Shown piece after piece: positions 8,451 to 17,355 of a stretch of DNA of 64,000 nt. This DNA comes from Bacteroidota bacterium (GTDB taxonomy: Bacteria > Bacteroidota > Bacteroidia > Chitinophagales > JADIYW01): NCBI GenBank assembly GCA_963169645.1, contig CAUJCO010000013.1, positions 1-64,000 of the forward strand, in the 5' to 3' direction. The position numbers and the translations under genes are program-made. Within the stretch, counting starts at the first letter, position 1; each line of letters opens with the position of its first letter. The notes beneath the pieces were generated by a model. It was not told where the DNA came from and ran no database searches. It was given only the letters and a program-made list of their open reading frames with translations.

Positions 8451-9809
8451 ATGACATTAATACAACTATTTTACCTTTTCTTAGGTTTATCTATACTTAT
8501 CATTTTACATGAATTAGGCCATTTTATTCCGGCAAAATTGTTTAAAACTCGCGTACGCAAGTTTTATTTATTTTTTGATTTCTTATTTCCATTTTCAAAA
8601 ATATTGCCTTTCTCTCTTTTCAAAAAGAAAATTGGAGATACAGAATATGGTTTAGGTTGGTTTCCATTTGGTGGTTATGTAGACATTGCCGGAATGGTAG
8701 ATGAAACAACATCTGCAGAAGAATTAGACAAAGATGACACACCGAAAGAAAATCAATTCCGTTTCAAACCGGCTTGGCAACGCCTAATTATTATGGTAGG
8801 TGGTGTTACGGTGAATATGATTTTAGCAATGGTTATTTATGCCGGATTATTTTGGAAATATGGAGAAAAATATTTACCCATAAAAAACATGACGCAAGGT
8901 ATCATGGTCATCGATTCTATTGCGTATGATTTAGGTTTGCAAAACGGCGATAAATTAGTAGCGTTAGATGGTAAACCCATCGAATATTTTGAAACTTTCC
9001 AAAAAGATTTATTACTTAACCAAGCCACTACTTTAGAAATAGAACGCGATGGCATTAAAAAAGACTTGACGGTTTCTAAAGAGTTTTTGGGTAGTTTAAT
9101 TCAAAAAAAGAAAGAATTAATAGTTGCTCCCAAATTATCTTTCCTAATTGACACGGTTTTACCGGACAAACCCGCTTCAAAGGCCGGATTAATAAAAGGA
9201 GATGAAATTTTAGCCATAAACAATATTGCTACACCATTATATAGTGATGCTATTAAAGAGATTAAAGCAAACGAAGGTAAATCAATTGCAGTAACCATAA
9301 AACGTGCAGAAAAAATTGATTCTATAAAGGTAGAAGTTGGCAAAGATGGCAAAATTGGTGTGGGTCCTAATTTCGATTATTCAAAAATTTATCAATCAGA
9401 AAAAGTAGAATACAATTTCGTAGCTGCAGTAGCAAAAGGATTTATGGAACCATTTACAAAACTAAATGACTATTGGAAAAGTTTGATGTTGTTTAGTTTA
9501 CCCAAAGTGAAAGTAAAAGACAACCTGGGTGGTTTCTATTCTATGGGAAAAATTTATCCGAATGCTTGGGATTGGAAAGCCTTTTGGACTATCACGGCAC
9601 TTATTTCCGTAATCTTGGCGTTTATGAATATATTGCCTATTCCAATGTTAGATGGTGGATACATTGTATTTTTATTTTATGAGATAATTGTAGGAAAACC
9701 ACTTCCGGAAAAAGTTCAAAATGTATTACAAAGCATCGGCTTGTTCATCATCTTAGGTTTGATGTTGTTAGCAAACGGAATGGATATTATTCGTGGAATT
9801 TTTGGATAA
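8451..9809 (+). CDS. rseP: RIP metalloprotease, RseP/site-2 protease family
   Basis: Integral membrane zinc protease that cleaves transmembrane substrates, often anti-sigma factors or signal-peptide remnants. The 452-residue protein carries HELGH at residues 20-24 in the first transmembrane helix, two PDZ-like segments in the middle (about 150-310) and the second active-site motif MLDGGYIVF near residue 400, with further C-terminal transmembrane helices. It has its own promoter and stands between dnaG and tRNA-Leu. The substrate cannot be told. Confidence 0.93.
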   Translation: MTLIQLFYLFLGLSILIILHELGHFIPAKLFKTRVRKFYLFFDFLFPFSKILPFSLFKKKIGDTEYGLGWFPFGGYVDIAGMVDETTSAEELDKDDTPKENQFRFKPAWQRLIIMVGGVTVNMILAMVIYAGLFWKYGEKYLPIKNMTQGIMVIDSIAYDLGLQNGDKLVALDGKPIEYFETFQKDLLLNQATTLEIERDGIKKDLTVSKEFLGSLIQKKKELIVAPKLSFLIDTVLPDKPASKAGLIKGDEILAINNIATPLYSDAIKEIKANEGKSIAVTIKRAEKIDSIKVEVGKDGKIGVGPNFDYSKIYQSEKVEYNFVAAVAKGFMEPFTKLNDYWKSLMLFSLPKVKVKDNLGGFYSMGKIYPNAWDWKAFWTITALISVILAFMNILPIPMLDGGYIVFLFYEIIVGKPLPEKVQNVLQSIGLFIILGLMLLANGMDIIRGIFG

Positions 9810-9826
9810 AAAATTGCTCGTAAATT

Positions 9827-9855
9827 TTGATATCATCTAAAAAAGTGTACCTTTG
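9827..9855 (+). promoter_or_regulatory. Promoter of tRNA-Leu
   Basis: TTG at 9827-9829, 18-bp spacer, TACCTTTG at 9848-9855 (exact TAnnTTTG). The mature tRNA starts 76 bp downstream, implying a 5' leader trimmed by RNase P. Confidence 0.75.
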
Positions 9856-9930
9856 CAATCCGTTCTTTTATATAAATAGCAGAACAAGAAAATCTACTTT
9901 TTTCTGTTCTTATTTTAGCTAAAACTTGAT

Positions 9931-10010
9931 GCCGAAGTGGCGGAACTGGTAGACGCGCACGACTCAAACTCGTGTACGCAAGTGTGTGGGTTCGAGTCCC
10001 ACCTTCGGTA
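9931..10010 (+). tRNA. tRNA-Leu (CAA)
   Basis: Full cloverleaf by eye. Acceptor arm GCCGAAG pairs with CTTCGGT (one G-U); the discriminator is A and no CCA is encoded. The D arm has GGTAGACGCG. Anticodon stem CACGA/TCGTG encloses loop CTCAAAC, so the anticodon is CAA at 9965-9967 and reads UUG. A long class II variable arm and a TTCGAGT T-loop fit leucine. Confidence 0.97.
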
Positions 10011-10018
10011 CAAAAAAA

Positions 10019-10044
10019 ACTCCAACTTTTGTTGGAGTTTTTTT
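10019..10044 (+). terminator. Intrinsic terminator after tRNA-Leu
   Basis: Perfect 8-bp stem ACTCCAAC/GTTGGAGT with a TTTT loop, followed by a T tract (10038-10044), 9 bp after the tRNA. Confidence 0.92.
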
Positions 10045-10222
10045 ATTCTATCCATCTAACTTTTATTCATAAAACAAACATCCAAAACAAAAAAAAGACT
10101 GACTTGTTTGTAATGTTTGGGTTAAATATTTGTCGCAATTGCATGCAATCTCAAATCATTTTTGTATCTTAATGTCGCTTTTATTATAACATACACATTC
10201 ATTTAACCAAAAATCAACAACA

Positions 10223-10972
10223 ATGAAAAAATTAGTATTGATTTTATTGCTTTTCACAGCATATACAAACCAATCACAAGCGAAAGTACAAGTAGGCGTT
10301 GGCGTAAAAGTAGGCCCTGCTTTTGGAAGATGGAACAATGATTTTTTTAAAAACAGCAAATTAGCTACTGCCGGCGGAACGGTTTCATTTTTACCGGGTT
10401 TACATGCAGGTATCCAAGCAAGAGTTTGGTTCAATAAATTCGTTGGTATCAACTTAGCCACTGAATTTAATATGTCCGGAAGTAAATTTGTTGGAACCAA
10501 CGGAACAATTATTACGACCGTTATCCATAAAGAAAACCAACTTACCATTCCTTTAACTGCATTAGTTGGTTGGGGCAATGAGCGTATGCGTATTTATGGC
10601 CAAGCCGGCGGTTATTTCGGTTATAACATCAATGGAAAAGATAAAACAACGATTAATAACAATGGTTCTGTTACACCATCAAGCTATATAAAATCAGACT
10701 ATAAAAATGTTTATCAAAATATAGATGCCGGTGTACGTTTTGGTGGCGGTGTTCAAGTATATGTAGATAAAGGGTTGAAACATACCGTTACTCTAGACAT
10801 TACTTACGACTATGGTTTCATTAAAACATTTAGAAACCAAGAACCTGCGTATTTTAATCAACCTCAAAAAGTACAAATCAAAGCTTCTAAATTATTATTA
10901 GGTGTTGGTTATGCTTACTCATTAGGTAAAAGTCAAGCTGAAGAAGCTCCAAACAGAGCGGTTGTTGACTAA
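10223..10972 (+). CDS. Outer-membrane beta-barrel protein (PorT-like)
   Basis: 249-residue exported protein. Residues 1-20 are a signal peptide (MKKLVLILLL...SQA, cleavage before KVQ). The mature part starts with a glycine-rich VGVGVKVGPAFGRW strand and continues with alternating hydrophobic strands ending LLLGVGYAYSLG, which fits the outer-membrane beta-barrel families common in Bacteroidota (OMP_b-brl type). It is a single gene bounded by terminators on both sides. The specific role is unknown; the PorT-like label is only a fold class. Confidence 0.75.
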   Translation: MKKLVLILLLFTAYTNQSQAKVQVGVGVKVGPAFGRWNNDFFKNSKLATAGGTVSFLPGLHAGIQARVWFNKFVGINLATEFNMSGSKFVGTNGTIITTVIHKENQLTIPLTALVGWGNERMRIYGQAGGYFGYNINGKDKTTINNNGSVTPSSYIKSDYKNVYQNIDAGVRFGGGVQVYVDKGLKHTVTLDITYDYGFIKTFRNQEPAYFNQPQKVQIKASKLLLGVGYAYSLGKSQAEEAPNRAVVD

Positions 10973-10997
10973 TCAACCTGACTCAACTAAATTATAC

Positions 10998-11030
10998 AAA
11001 AAAAGGAAAGCATTATGCTTTCCTTTTTTT
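10998..11030. terminator. Bidirectional terminator between the barrel gene and hemB
   Basis: Stem GGAAAGC (11005-11011) / GCTTTCC (11017-11023) with an A run on the left and a T run on the right, so it can end transcripts from both sides. It overlaps the last codons and stop of hemB. Confidence 0.88.
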
Positions 11031-11990
11031 ATTGTCGGCAAAATCTTTGGCACCATACGAAATAATTACATCTGCTCCGGCTCTATATATACTGAGCAAT
11101 GTTTCATCCAAACATTGCTGATAATCTAACCAGCCATTTTTTGCAGCTGCTTGCAACATAGCATATTCACCACTCACATGATAAGCCGCAATTGGAATAG
11201 GAAATTGCTGTTTCAAAACATGAATAATATCTAAATAAACACTGGCAGGTTTTACCATCATAAAATCGGCACCTTCGGCAAAATCTAAATCGGCTTCTAA
11301 GAGTGCTTCCCGTTTATTTGCCGGATTCATTTGATACGTTTTCTTATCTCCGGATTTAGGAGCTGAATCTAACGCATCTCGGAATGGGCCATAAAAAGCA
11401 CTCGCATATTTTGCAGTATATGACACAATAGAGGTTTCCGTAAAACCGGCTTCATCTAACGCTTGTCGGATATAACCTACTCGGCCATCCATCATATCAC
11501 TGGGTCCTAAAATATCAATACCCGCTTCGGCTTGTGCTAACGACATTTTTGCCAGTATCGGCAATGTTTTATCGTTCATAATTTTCCCATTTTCTACATA
11601 ACCATCGTGTCCATCCGAAGAATATGGATCCATTGCCACATCACTGATTAAACATATTTCCGGAAATTCTTTTTTAAAAGTCTTAATCGCTTTCAAATAA
11701 AAATTTTTAGAGGAATAACTATACGTTGCAGTTTTATTTTTAAGTTTTTCCTCTACTGCAGGAAACAAAATAAAAGAAGCAACACCAACTTTGAGGCAAG
11801 CTTCAATTTCTTTCAAAGATTGGTCTATACTCAATTGGAAAATATTGGGCAACGATTTAATGGCATTTTTTTTCTTCATGCCATCAACCAAAAATAAAGG
11901 TTGCACCAAATGTTGTGGCGTTAAGTGTATTTCTTCCGCTAACCCACGTATGGCAGCACTTTTTCTATTTCGTCGAGGTCGTTGTAACAT
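11013..11990 (-). CDS. hemB: Porphobilinogen synthase (delta-aminolevulinic acid dehydratase)
   Basis: Condenses two 5-aminolevulinate molecules to porphobilinogen in haem synthesis. The 325-residue protein has the two active-site lysines, Lys194 in YTAKYASAFYGPFRDA and Lys247 in MMVKPA. The metal region reads DVAMDPYSSDGHDG, with aspartates where zinc enzymes have cysteines, which marks the magnesium/aspartate-rich class. It converges with the barrel gene and follows purC on the same strand. Confidence 0.96.
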   Translation of the reverse strand: MLQRPRRNRKSAAIRGLAEEIHLTPQHLVQPLFLVDGMKKKNAIKSLPNIFQLSIDQSLKEIEACLKVGVASFILFPAVEEKLKNKTATYSYSSKNFYLKAIKTFKKEFPEICLISDVAMDPYSSDGHDGYVENGKIMNDKTLPILAKMSLAQAEAGIDILGPSDMMDGRVGYIRQALDEAGFTETSIVSYTAKYASAFYGPFRDALDSAPKSGDKKTYQMNPANKREALLEADLDFAEGADFMMVKPASVYLDIIHVLKQQFPIPIAAYHVSGEYAMLQAAAKNGWLDYQQCLDETLLSIYRAGADVIISYGAKDFADNKKRKA

Positions 11991-12036
11991 GTTATAAAAT
12001 TTAAAAAACTAAAATGACATAAGCAGAAGTAATGTA

Positions 12037-12954
12037 TTATAAATTTTGCAAAGCACTTATAACAGCTTGTTCGGTATCTACATTATCTTGCTTAATAAAT
12101 TGTTCTCCTAAAATTAATTCATATAATTCGATGTATCTATCTGATATCATTTGTACGATTTCGTCCGTCATTTCGGGTACTTGTTGTCCTTCTTTTCCCA
12201 TAAAATTATTTTCCATCAACCATTCGCGTACAAACTCTTTCGATAATTGTTTTTGAGGTAGATTTTGGTTGAATTTTTCTTCGTAACCTTCTGCATAAAA
12301 ATACCTGGATGAATCCGGAGTATGTATTTCATCAATTAGATAAATTTGACCATCGTATTTACCAAACTCATATTTTGTATCTACCAAAATTAAACCTTGT
12401 TTAGCTGCCATTTCTGTTCCTCTTTGAAAAACAGCATGTGTATATTTTTCTAATTGTTCGTACTCTTCTTTACTAACGATATTGCGAGCAATAATATCTT
12501 CTTTAGATATTTCTTCGTCGTGCCCAACAATAGCTTTCGTGGTTGGTGTGATAATAGGCTTCTCTAATTGTTGATTTTCTTTCATTCCATCCGGAAGCGT
12601 TACACCACAAATCGTGCGTTCGCCATTTTTATAGGCTCTCCAAGCCGAACCGGCTAAATAACCACGTATGACCATTTCTACTCGAAAAGGTGTGCACATT
12701 TTACCTATCGTAGTATTGGGCGCCGGTAAACTCAATATCCAATTCGGAACGATGTCTTTGGTAGCATCCATGCATTTTGCTGCAATCTGGTTTAATACTT
12801 GCCCTTTGTATGGAATTGGTCTTGGCAGTACCACGTCAAACGCAGAAATTCTATCGCTCACTATCATTACCAAATACTGATTACTGATAGTATAAACATC
12901 TCGTACTTTTCCTTTATAAAAATTAGTTTGATTGGGAAATTGATAGATTGACAT
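12037..12954 (-). CDS. purC: Phosphoribosylaminoimidazole-succinocarboxamide synthase
   Basis: Joins CAIR and aspartate with ATP to give SAICAR in purine synthesis. From the ATG at 12954 the protein has 305 residues, the longer form of the family. Motifs: GKVRDVY near the N-terminus, the ATP and substrate segments [12 protein letters not shown] and RGYLAGSAW, and [27 protein letters not shown]. An in-frame TTG at 12975 would add seven residues but lies within the promoter -7 box, so the ATG is preferred. Confidence 0.95.
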   Translation of the reverse strand: MSIYQFPNQTNFYKGKVRDVYTISNQYLVMIVSDRISAFDVVLPRPIPYKGQVLNQIAAKCMDATKDIVPNWILSLPAPNTTIGKMCTPFRVEMVIRGYLAGSAWRAYKNGERTICGVTLPDGMKENQQLEKPIITPTTKAIVGHDEEISKEDIIARNIVSKEEYEQLEKYTHAVFQRGTEMAAKQGLILVDTKYEFGKYDGQIYLIDEIHTPDSSRYFYAEGYEEKFNQNLPQKQLSKEFVREWLMENNFMGKEGQQVPEMTDEIVQMISDRYIELYELILGEQFIKQDNVDTEQAVISALQNL

Positions 12955-12972
12955 TATAGAATAATTTAAGTA

Positions 12973-13004
12973 CAAAATTAGTATTTGTATTGGAAGTAAT
13001 GCAA
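12973..13004 (-). promoter_or_regulatory. Promoter of purC
   Basis: On the minus strand: TTG (13004-13002), 21-bp spacer, TAATTTTG (12980-12973), an exact -7 box, 18 bp before the purC ATG. Confidence 0.65.
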
Positions 13005-13046
13005 TACTATTTTTACGACTATACTATTATTTTATGAATAAAATAA

Positions 13047-14228
13047 TTATTCGGCAAATATACCAATACCTTGTCTGTCTGCTGCGGAAATAGGATTAAT
13101 ACGGGCAAGTGCAGCATTCGGAAATTGGCAACTATAATTACTAAATTCTGTTGCTCTTGTTTTGGATCTCGGATCTGGTCTGTAATAATCCGTAGAAACA
13201 ATTTGTGCTCCGCTTCTAAAAGCTGCTTGTTGTTGAGTATAATCTCCTGTTTTATTTTGTTTATTTATGCCGTCTGCACGCGTGCGAACCATATAATTTT
13301 GTTGCACCACCATTTGAATGCTGTCTTCTTTCTTATCGGCATCATTATAAATTATAAAAGCACTTTCCGGATGCATATCATTCTCTGTATAAAGGAACAT
13401 TGCTCTGCCATTTAAGGAAGGATGATTTTGTAAATATTCTTCTTTTGCACCGCCTTCCATTACAAAAATAAATTTACCACGACTTTCACCAATACTTGGC
13501 CAATTATTAGCTAAAACGGCTTCTTTTAATGTTGCATATTTTCCTCTTACATCATCTGGTGTAATTACTTTATCTAAATTATTTCCAAAAACGGATTTTA
13601 TTTCTTCATCAATAGCATCTGCTAATGCAGGTGTAAATTTTACACATGGTTTAAAACCTAAAATTCCCAACAAGGAAACAGCATCACCGACACCGGTTTC
13701 TTTGGTTTCTATATGTAAAAAAATAGGCAAATGGTTGGGATGTGCATCCGACCAAATTTTTAAAGCAGTAAGACTACTTTTAAACGTGTAATAATGAGTT
13801 TCAAAATCAATATCCGGAATATGCAATACTTTAAATCCGGGCTTTTTTAATTCATCAATTCCGGAAGCGGTCGGCTTTTGAATTAAGGAGTTGCCTGCAC
13901 GATGAAAGAAATGTCCACCGGATGGATCTGCGTAAATATCAATTTCCAATCCTCTTACATTGTATCTATCTAATTGGTCATAGAAATTTTCATGCGCATA
14001 ATCTAATTCCGCAATTTTGTATTGACTCGGCAAAATAAAATCAATGCCTTTTAAGAAGTTAAACAATGCATCATTCATGTGTTTATGATAGCTATTATGG
14101 CTTGCTATTATTTGCAGTTGATTTAGCTTCATTTCGTTCAATAAAGTTTGATCCGGAATATCCGTTTGTTCTTTTTTACATCCGGAAATCAGAATAAAAA
14201 ATAACAATAAGAATGGTATTGACTTCAT
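13047..14228 (-). CDS. PI-PLC-like lipoprotein (Ca2+-dependent phosphoinositide PLC family)
   Basis: 393-residue predicted lipoprotein from the ATG at 14228; the signal peptide ends in a LISGC lipobox with Cys17 lipidated. The body matches bacterial PI-PLC-C1-type phosphodiesterases: IIASHNSYHKH with the first catalytic histidine, RGLEIDIYADPSGGHFFHR with acidic metal ligands and the second histidine, and a late YYRPDPRSK. It probably acts outside the cell or in the periplasm on phosphodiester lipids; the real substrate is unknown. A second, different PLC-like lipoprotein lies at 48984. A 10-bp AT-only hairpin at 13026-13047 overlaps its end. Confidence 0.8.
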   Translation of the reverse strand: MKSIPFLLLFFILISGCKKEQTDIPDQTLLNEMKLNQLQIIASHNSYHKHMNDALFNFLKGIDFILPSQYKIAELDYAHENFYDQLDRYNVRGLEIDIYADPSGGHFFHRAGNSLIQKPTASGIDELKKPGFKVLHIPDIDFETHYYTFKSSLTALKIWSDAHPNHLPIFLHIETKETGVGDAVSLLGILGFKPCVKFTPALADAIDEEIKSVFGNNLDKVITPDDVRGKYATLKEAVLANNWPSIGESRGKFIFVMEGGAKEEYLQNHPSLNGRAMFLYTENDMHPESAFIIYNDADKKEDSIQMVVQQNYMVRTRADGINKQNKTGDYTQQQAAFRSGAQIVSTDYYRPDPRSKTRATEFSNYSCQFPNAALARINPISAADRQGIGIFAE

Positions 14229-14268
14229 AGTATTTAGTAACACAATGAATTTACAAAATTTAAATTAC

Positions 14269-14299
14269 AAAAAAAAGAAAAGCGCCCATTAGGCGCTTT
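14269..14299 (-). terminator. Terminator of the DUF885 gene
   Basis: Perfect 8-bp stem AAAGCGCC (14279-14286) / GGCGCTTT (14292-14299), 5-nt loop, with a T-rich tract on the minus strand after it. Confidence 0.88.
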
Positions 14300-14404
14300 A
14301 GAACTATTTTAGTCTGCTTTAAACTATAAGATTGCAATCTTTTATAATACAATTTGTACAATAAAATACGAATGTGCAAGTTTTTTAACAAAATAAATTA
14401 CACC

Positions 14405-16144
14405 TCATTTCTTTAGCATCAATTCCCGAATATATTTCACCGGAGCACTGCCATAACTCAAGAAATTTTCATTGAATTTTTTCACATTAAATGCCGCACC
14501 ATCTTTTTCTTTCAGATAATTTCTTAGTTGTAAAATTTCATAGAAACCCGTGAAATAACTAGTTAATTGAACATTCGTAACCTGCACTCTTCTCCATTTT
14601 CCTTCTGCTTCTGCTTGTTGTTGAAATGCTTGATTAACCAACAAATCCATTGCTTCCGCATGGCTCATATTTTTAGTATGCACACCAATATCTAAAAGCG
14701 TATTGCAAACCGTGCGTAAATTCCATTTGTAATACATCAACCAAAATGCCGCAGAATCTTGATCTAATCCATAACCGTTTTCCATCATCATCAATTCCGA
14801 GTAAACCGCCCAACCTTCAATCATGGCACCATTTCCTAAGATAGATTTTATGATAGAAGGCGATTTATTACTATACACCAACTGCACATAATGACCTGGA
14901 ATTGCTTCGTGAATATTTAAAATTTGCAATGTATATTGATTGTATTCTCTTAAATAACTTTCTGCTCTCGCCGAATCCCAACCATCTAGTGTTCCCACAT
15001 TATAATAGGTTGTTCCTTTACGTTCGTACGGGCCGGGTGAACTGATAGAAGCTCCTGCAACGCCGGCCATATAGCTGGGTTCTTTTCGCACTTTAAGCGG
15101 TTTTTTCGGGTTGATATAAATAAGATTCTTTTCTTTCACAAATGCGGTTAATTCCGGTATTTGTTTTTCAATTTCTGCTTTAAAATTTTTCGCTTTTACG
15201 TGTTTTACAGAAATTGTATCAATAACTTTTTTGATGAGTTGAAGATTATTAACAGGCATTTCCAACTTACCAAAATATCTTGGCCACAACAATTTAGCCA
15301 ATTGAGTCATTTCAGTATGCAAAAAATCTTTTCGAGTAATCGCTGCGTCATAAATTTCATCAGATGTATAAGCACTCTGAATTTCATACTTAAATTTATC
15401 GGCATACAAATCTTTCCCTAAGCGAAAACTACGCCCATTTTCCGTATTATAATTTTTCAAAAACTGTATATATGATAGAATTGCCTTTGACGCATCTGCT
15501 CCTCTTTGCAAATAGGCTTTTTCCATTTCCGGATGCAACTTCAATGATTTGACTGCACTCACATAGTCTGTTTCAAAAATTGAAAGCGTACCTTCGTTTT
15601 GGTCTATCGCTAATTTTAAATGCACTTCGGATGGTTGATAAATATGCTGTTTTGCAGCTTCATAATATGCCGGAACATTTTTCAATTTGATATAAAAATC
15701 GGCCAAGCGTTTTTTTAGCGGTGCATAGTTTTCCGATAAAATATAGGCAAAGGATGAACCTACATTATAATCAGCAGGATTCCATTGCCAACTTTTATAT
15801 TGATCAATTTGCCAAATACCATAATTTATATAATCTTCTAAAATGCGATAATCAATTTTGTTAGCGTCACTTAATTGTTCATAGGAATATTGCTTCAGTG
15901 CATTTCGTTCAATCGAAAAAAATGATTTTTCTTTCAGTCGTTGATTGGCATTCGGGATATTTAATACACTATCGTATTGATGATAACCTACACTAGTTGC
16001 CCAATCCGGATACAACTTCCATAATCGATTAATAAATCCGGTTTTATATTTATTGAAAGCGGAATTAGAATTAGATTTTGCCAGCACCTGCAATGAAAAC
16101 AATAACAACATTACTATACAAATAACATGGAATCTATTTTTCAT
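14405..16144 (-). CDS. DUF885 family exported protein (predicted metallopeptidase)
   Basis: 579 residues with an N-terminal signal peptide (MKNRFHVICIVMLLLFSLQVLA). The DUF885 signature is clear: IHEAIPGHYVQLVY with His412, Glu413 and His418, followed by MIEGWAVYSEL with Glu443, an arrangement like a gluzincin zinc site. N-terminal helical repeats are typical. It is monocistronic and has a strong terminator. Predicted periplasmic peptidase or carboxypeptidase; the reaction is not established for most of the family. Confidence 0.85.
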   Translation of the reverse strand: MKNRFHVICIVMLLLFSLQVLAKSNSNSAFNKYKTGFINRLWKLYPDWATSVGYHQYDSVLNIPNANQRLKEKSFFSIERNALKQYSYEQLSDANKIDYRILEDYINYGIWQIDQYKSWQWNPADYNVGSSFAYILSENYAPLKKRLADFYIKLKNVPAYYEAAKQHIYQPSEVHLKLAIDQNEGTLSIFETDYVSAVKSLKLHPEMEKAYLQRGADASKAILSYIQFLKNYNTENGRSFRLGKDLYADKFKYEIQSAYTSDEIYDAAITRKDFLHTEMTQLAKLLWPRYFGKLEMPVNNLQLIKKVIDTISVKHVKAKNFKAEIEKQIPELTAFVKEKNLIYINPKKPLKVRKEPSYMAGVAGASISSPGPYERKGTTYYNVGTLDGWDSARAESYLREYNQYTLQILNIHEAIPGHYVQLVYSNKSPSIIKSILGNGAMIEGWAVYSELMMMENGYGLDQDSAAFWLMYYKWNLRTVCNTLLDIGVHTKNMSHAEAMDLLVNQAFQQQAEAEGKWRRVQVTNVQLTSYFTGFYEILQLRNYLKEKDGAAFNVKKFNENFLSYGSAPVKYIRELMLKK

Positions 16145-16193
16145 ATAAAAAAATTTAGACGAATTTAATTAAATACACCAATCAATAAATACG

Positions 16194-16221
16194 TTGTTTT
16201 CTATCATAAGATAGAAAACAA
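16194..16221. repeat. Perfect 12-bp inverted repeat in a divergent promoter region
   Basis: Arms TTGTTTTCTATC (16194-16205) and GATAGAAAACAA (16210-16221) separated by ATAA. It lies between the divergent DUF885 gene and the his promoter. It has no T tract, so an operator or an RNA hairpin at the 5' end of the DUF885 transcript fits better than a terminator. Confidence 0.8.
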
Positions 16222-16292
16222 TTGGTTATATCTATTAATAAAGTTAAACGAATTTATCCAATTCATTAAACATTATTTAAAACATTAGGTGG

Positions 16293-16322
16293 TTGAACGA
16301 TGCGTAAGAAAGACTATATTTA
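16293..16322 (+). promoter_or_regulatory. his operon promoter
   Basis: TTG at 16293-16295, exactly 19 bp, then TATATTTA at 16315-16322 (7 of 8 fixed or free positions fit TAnnTTTG; the last base is A). The box ends 4 bp before the leader peptide ATG, the same geometry as at trp. Confidence 0.65.
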
Positions 16323-16326
16323 CAGT

Positions 16327-16377
16327 ATGACAATTTCATTTTTGGCTGCATTTCATTCTATTCATCACTCCGTGTAG
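16327..16377 (+). CDS. hisL: Histidine leader peptide
   Basis: 16-residue ORF reading MTISFLAAFHSIHHSV, then TAG. Three of its 16 codons are histidine, two adjacent, directly ahead of hisG. The last His codons form the left arm of the terminator hairpin at 16366. The ATG lies 4 bp after the promoter box, so transcription would start at or next to it and no Shine-Dalgarno is possible. Expected role: a ribosome starved for charged tRNA-His stalls here and blocks the terminator. Confidence 0.75.
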   Translation: MTISFLAAFHSIHHSV

Positions 16378-16393
16378 GAGTGTATTTATTTTT
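16366..16393 (+). terminator. his attenuator
   Basis: Stem CACTCC (16366-16371) / GGAGTG (16377-16382), 5-nt loop, then a U-rich tract (16383-16393, interrupted by A). The left arm is made of the leader codons His-Ser, so a stalled ribosome directly prevents folding. I found no separate antiterminator. Confidence 0.7.
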
Positions 16394-16470
16394 CTGCCCT
16401 TATAGTTTACTATATTATTGTCATTCTAAATTGATTTCAAAATTAACTCTCAAAAAATTAAATTTGTTTT

Positions 16471-17328
16471 ATGCAAAAGCTAAAACTTGCGATACAGAAA
16501 AAAGGTCGTTTAAGCGACGAATCTATTAAATTAATAAATGAATGTGATATTTCATTTCCAAATAGTTCCGGAAAATTAGTTACCGCCGCTTATGATTTCC
16601 CAATTGAAATTTTATTCTTACGCGATGATGATATTCCGGATTATGTTCAAGATGGCGTAGCCGACATCGGAATTGTTGGAGAAAACGTATTGGTTGAATC
16701 TGCTAAAAATGTGGATGAAGTTTTAAAGATGGGCTTTGGTAAGTGCCGATTATCTTTGGCTGTTCCACGCAATATGGAATATACTTCTATTCAAGACTTA
16801 GCCGGAAAATCAATTGCCACTACCTATCCACGAATACTCCAATCATATTTAGATAAAAACAATATTCAAGCAGACATACATGTAATAAGTGGCTCTGTAG
16901 AGATTGCACCAAGTATTGGATTGGCGGATGCAATTTGTGATATCGTATCTACAGGCTCTACCTTATTAAGCAATGGATTGAAAGAAGTTCAACCTATTTT
17001 TAATTCGGAAGCTGTAATGATAAAGACGAAAGATCTTTCTGCGGAAAAAAATCAAATTTTAGAGCAATTACTTTTTCGTTTAGAATCGGTACGAAGAGCT
17101 CAAAAAAACAAATACATCTTACTTAATGCACCCAATGATAGCTTGGATAAAATCATCTCTTTATTACCCGGAATTAGCTCTCCAACAGTACAAGCATTAG
17201 CAAAAGATGGTTGGAGCTCGGTTCATTCTGTTATTACAGAGAAAGATTTCTGGGAAAAAATTCAACAATTGAAAGAGGCCGGTGCAGAAGGTATTTTGGT
17301 GATGCCGATAGAAAAATTAATTTATTAA
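16471..17328 (+). CDS. hisG: ATP phosphoribosyltransferase, long form
   Basis: First step of histidine synthesis: ATP and PRPP give phosphoribosyl-ATP. 285 residues, the long form with a C-terminal ACT-like domain (about 210-285, ending GAEGILVMPIEKLIY) that binds histidine for feedback control, so no HisZ is needed. Catalytic part: LKLAIQKKGRLSD, DIGIVGENVL, and the PRPP-binding region ADAICDIVSTGSTLL. It is the first structural gene of hisGDCB, 93 bp after the leader stop codon. Confidence 0.96.
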   Translation: MQKLKLAIQKKGRLSDESIKLINECDISFPNSSGKLVTAAYDFPIEILFLRDDDIPDYVQDGVADIGIVGENVLVESAKNVDEVLKMGFGKCRLSLAVPRNMEYTSIQDLAGKSIATTYPRILQSYLDKNNIQADIHVISGSVEIAPSIGLADAICDIVSTGSTLLSNGLKEVQPIFNSEAVMIKTKDLSAEKNQILEQLLFRLESVRRAQKNKYILLNAPNDSLDKIISLLPGISSPTVQALAKDGWSSVHSVITEKDFWEKIQQLKEAGAEGILVMPIEKLIY

Positions 17329-17355
17329 ACGTGTTATGAATAACACCTATCTTAA

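Noticed and set aside
13026..13047. Terminator for the PLC-like gene
   Set aside because: A 10-bp perfect hairpin exists but it is only A and T, has a 2-nt loop and no T tract, so termination is doubtful.
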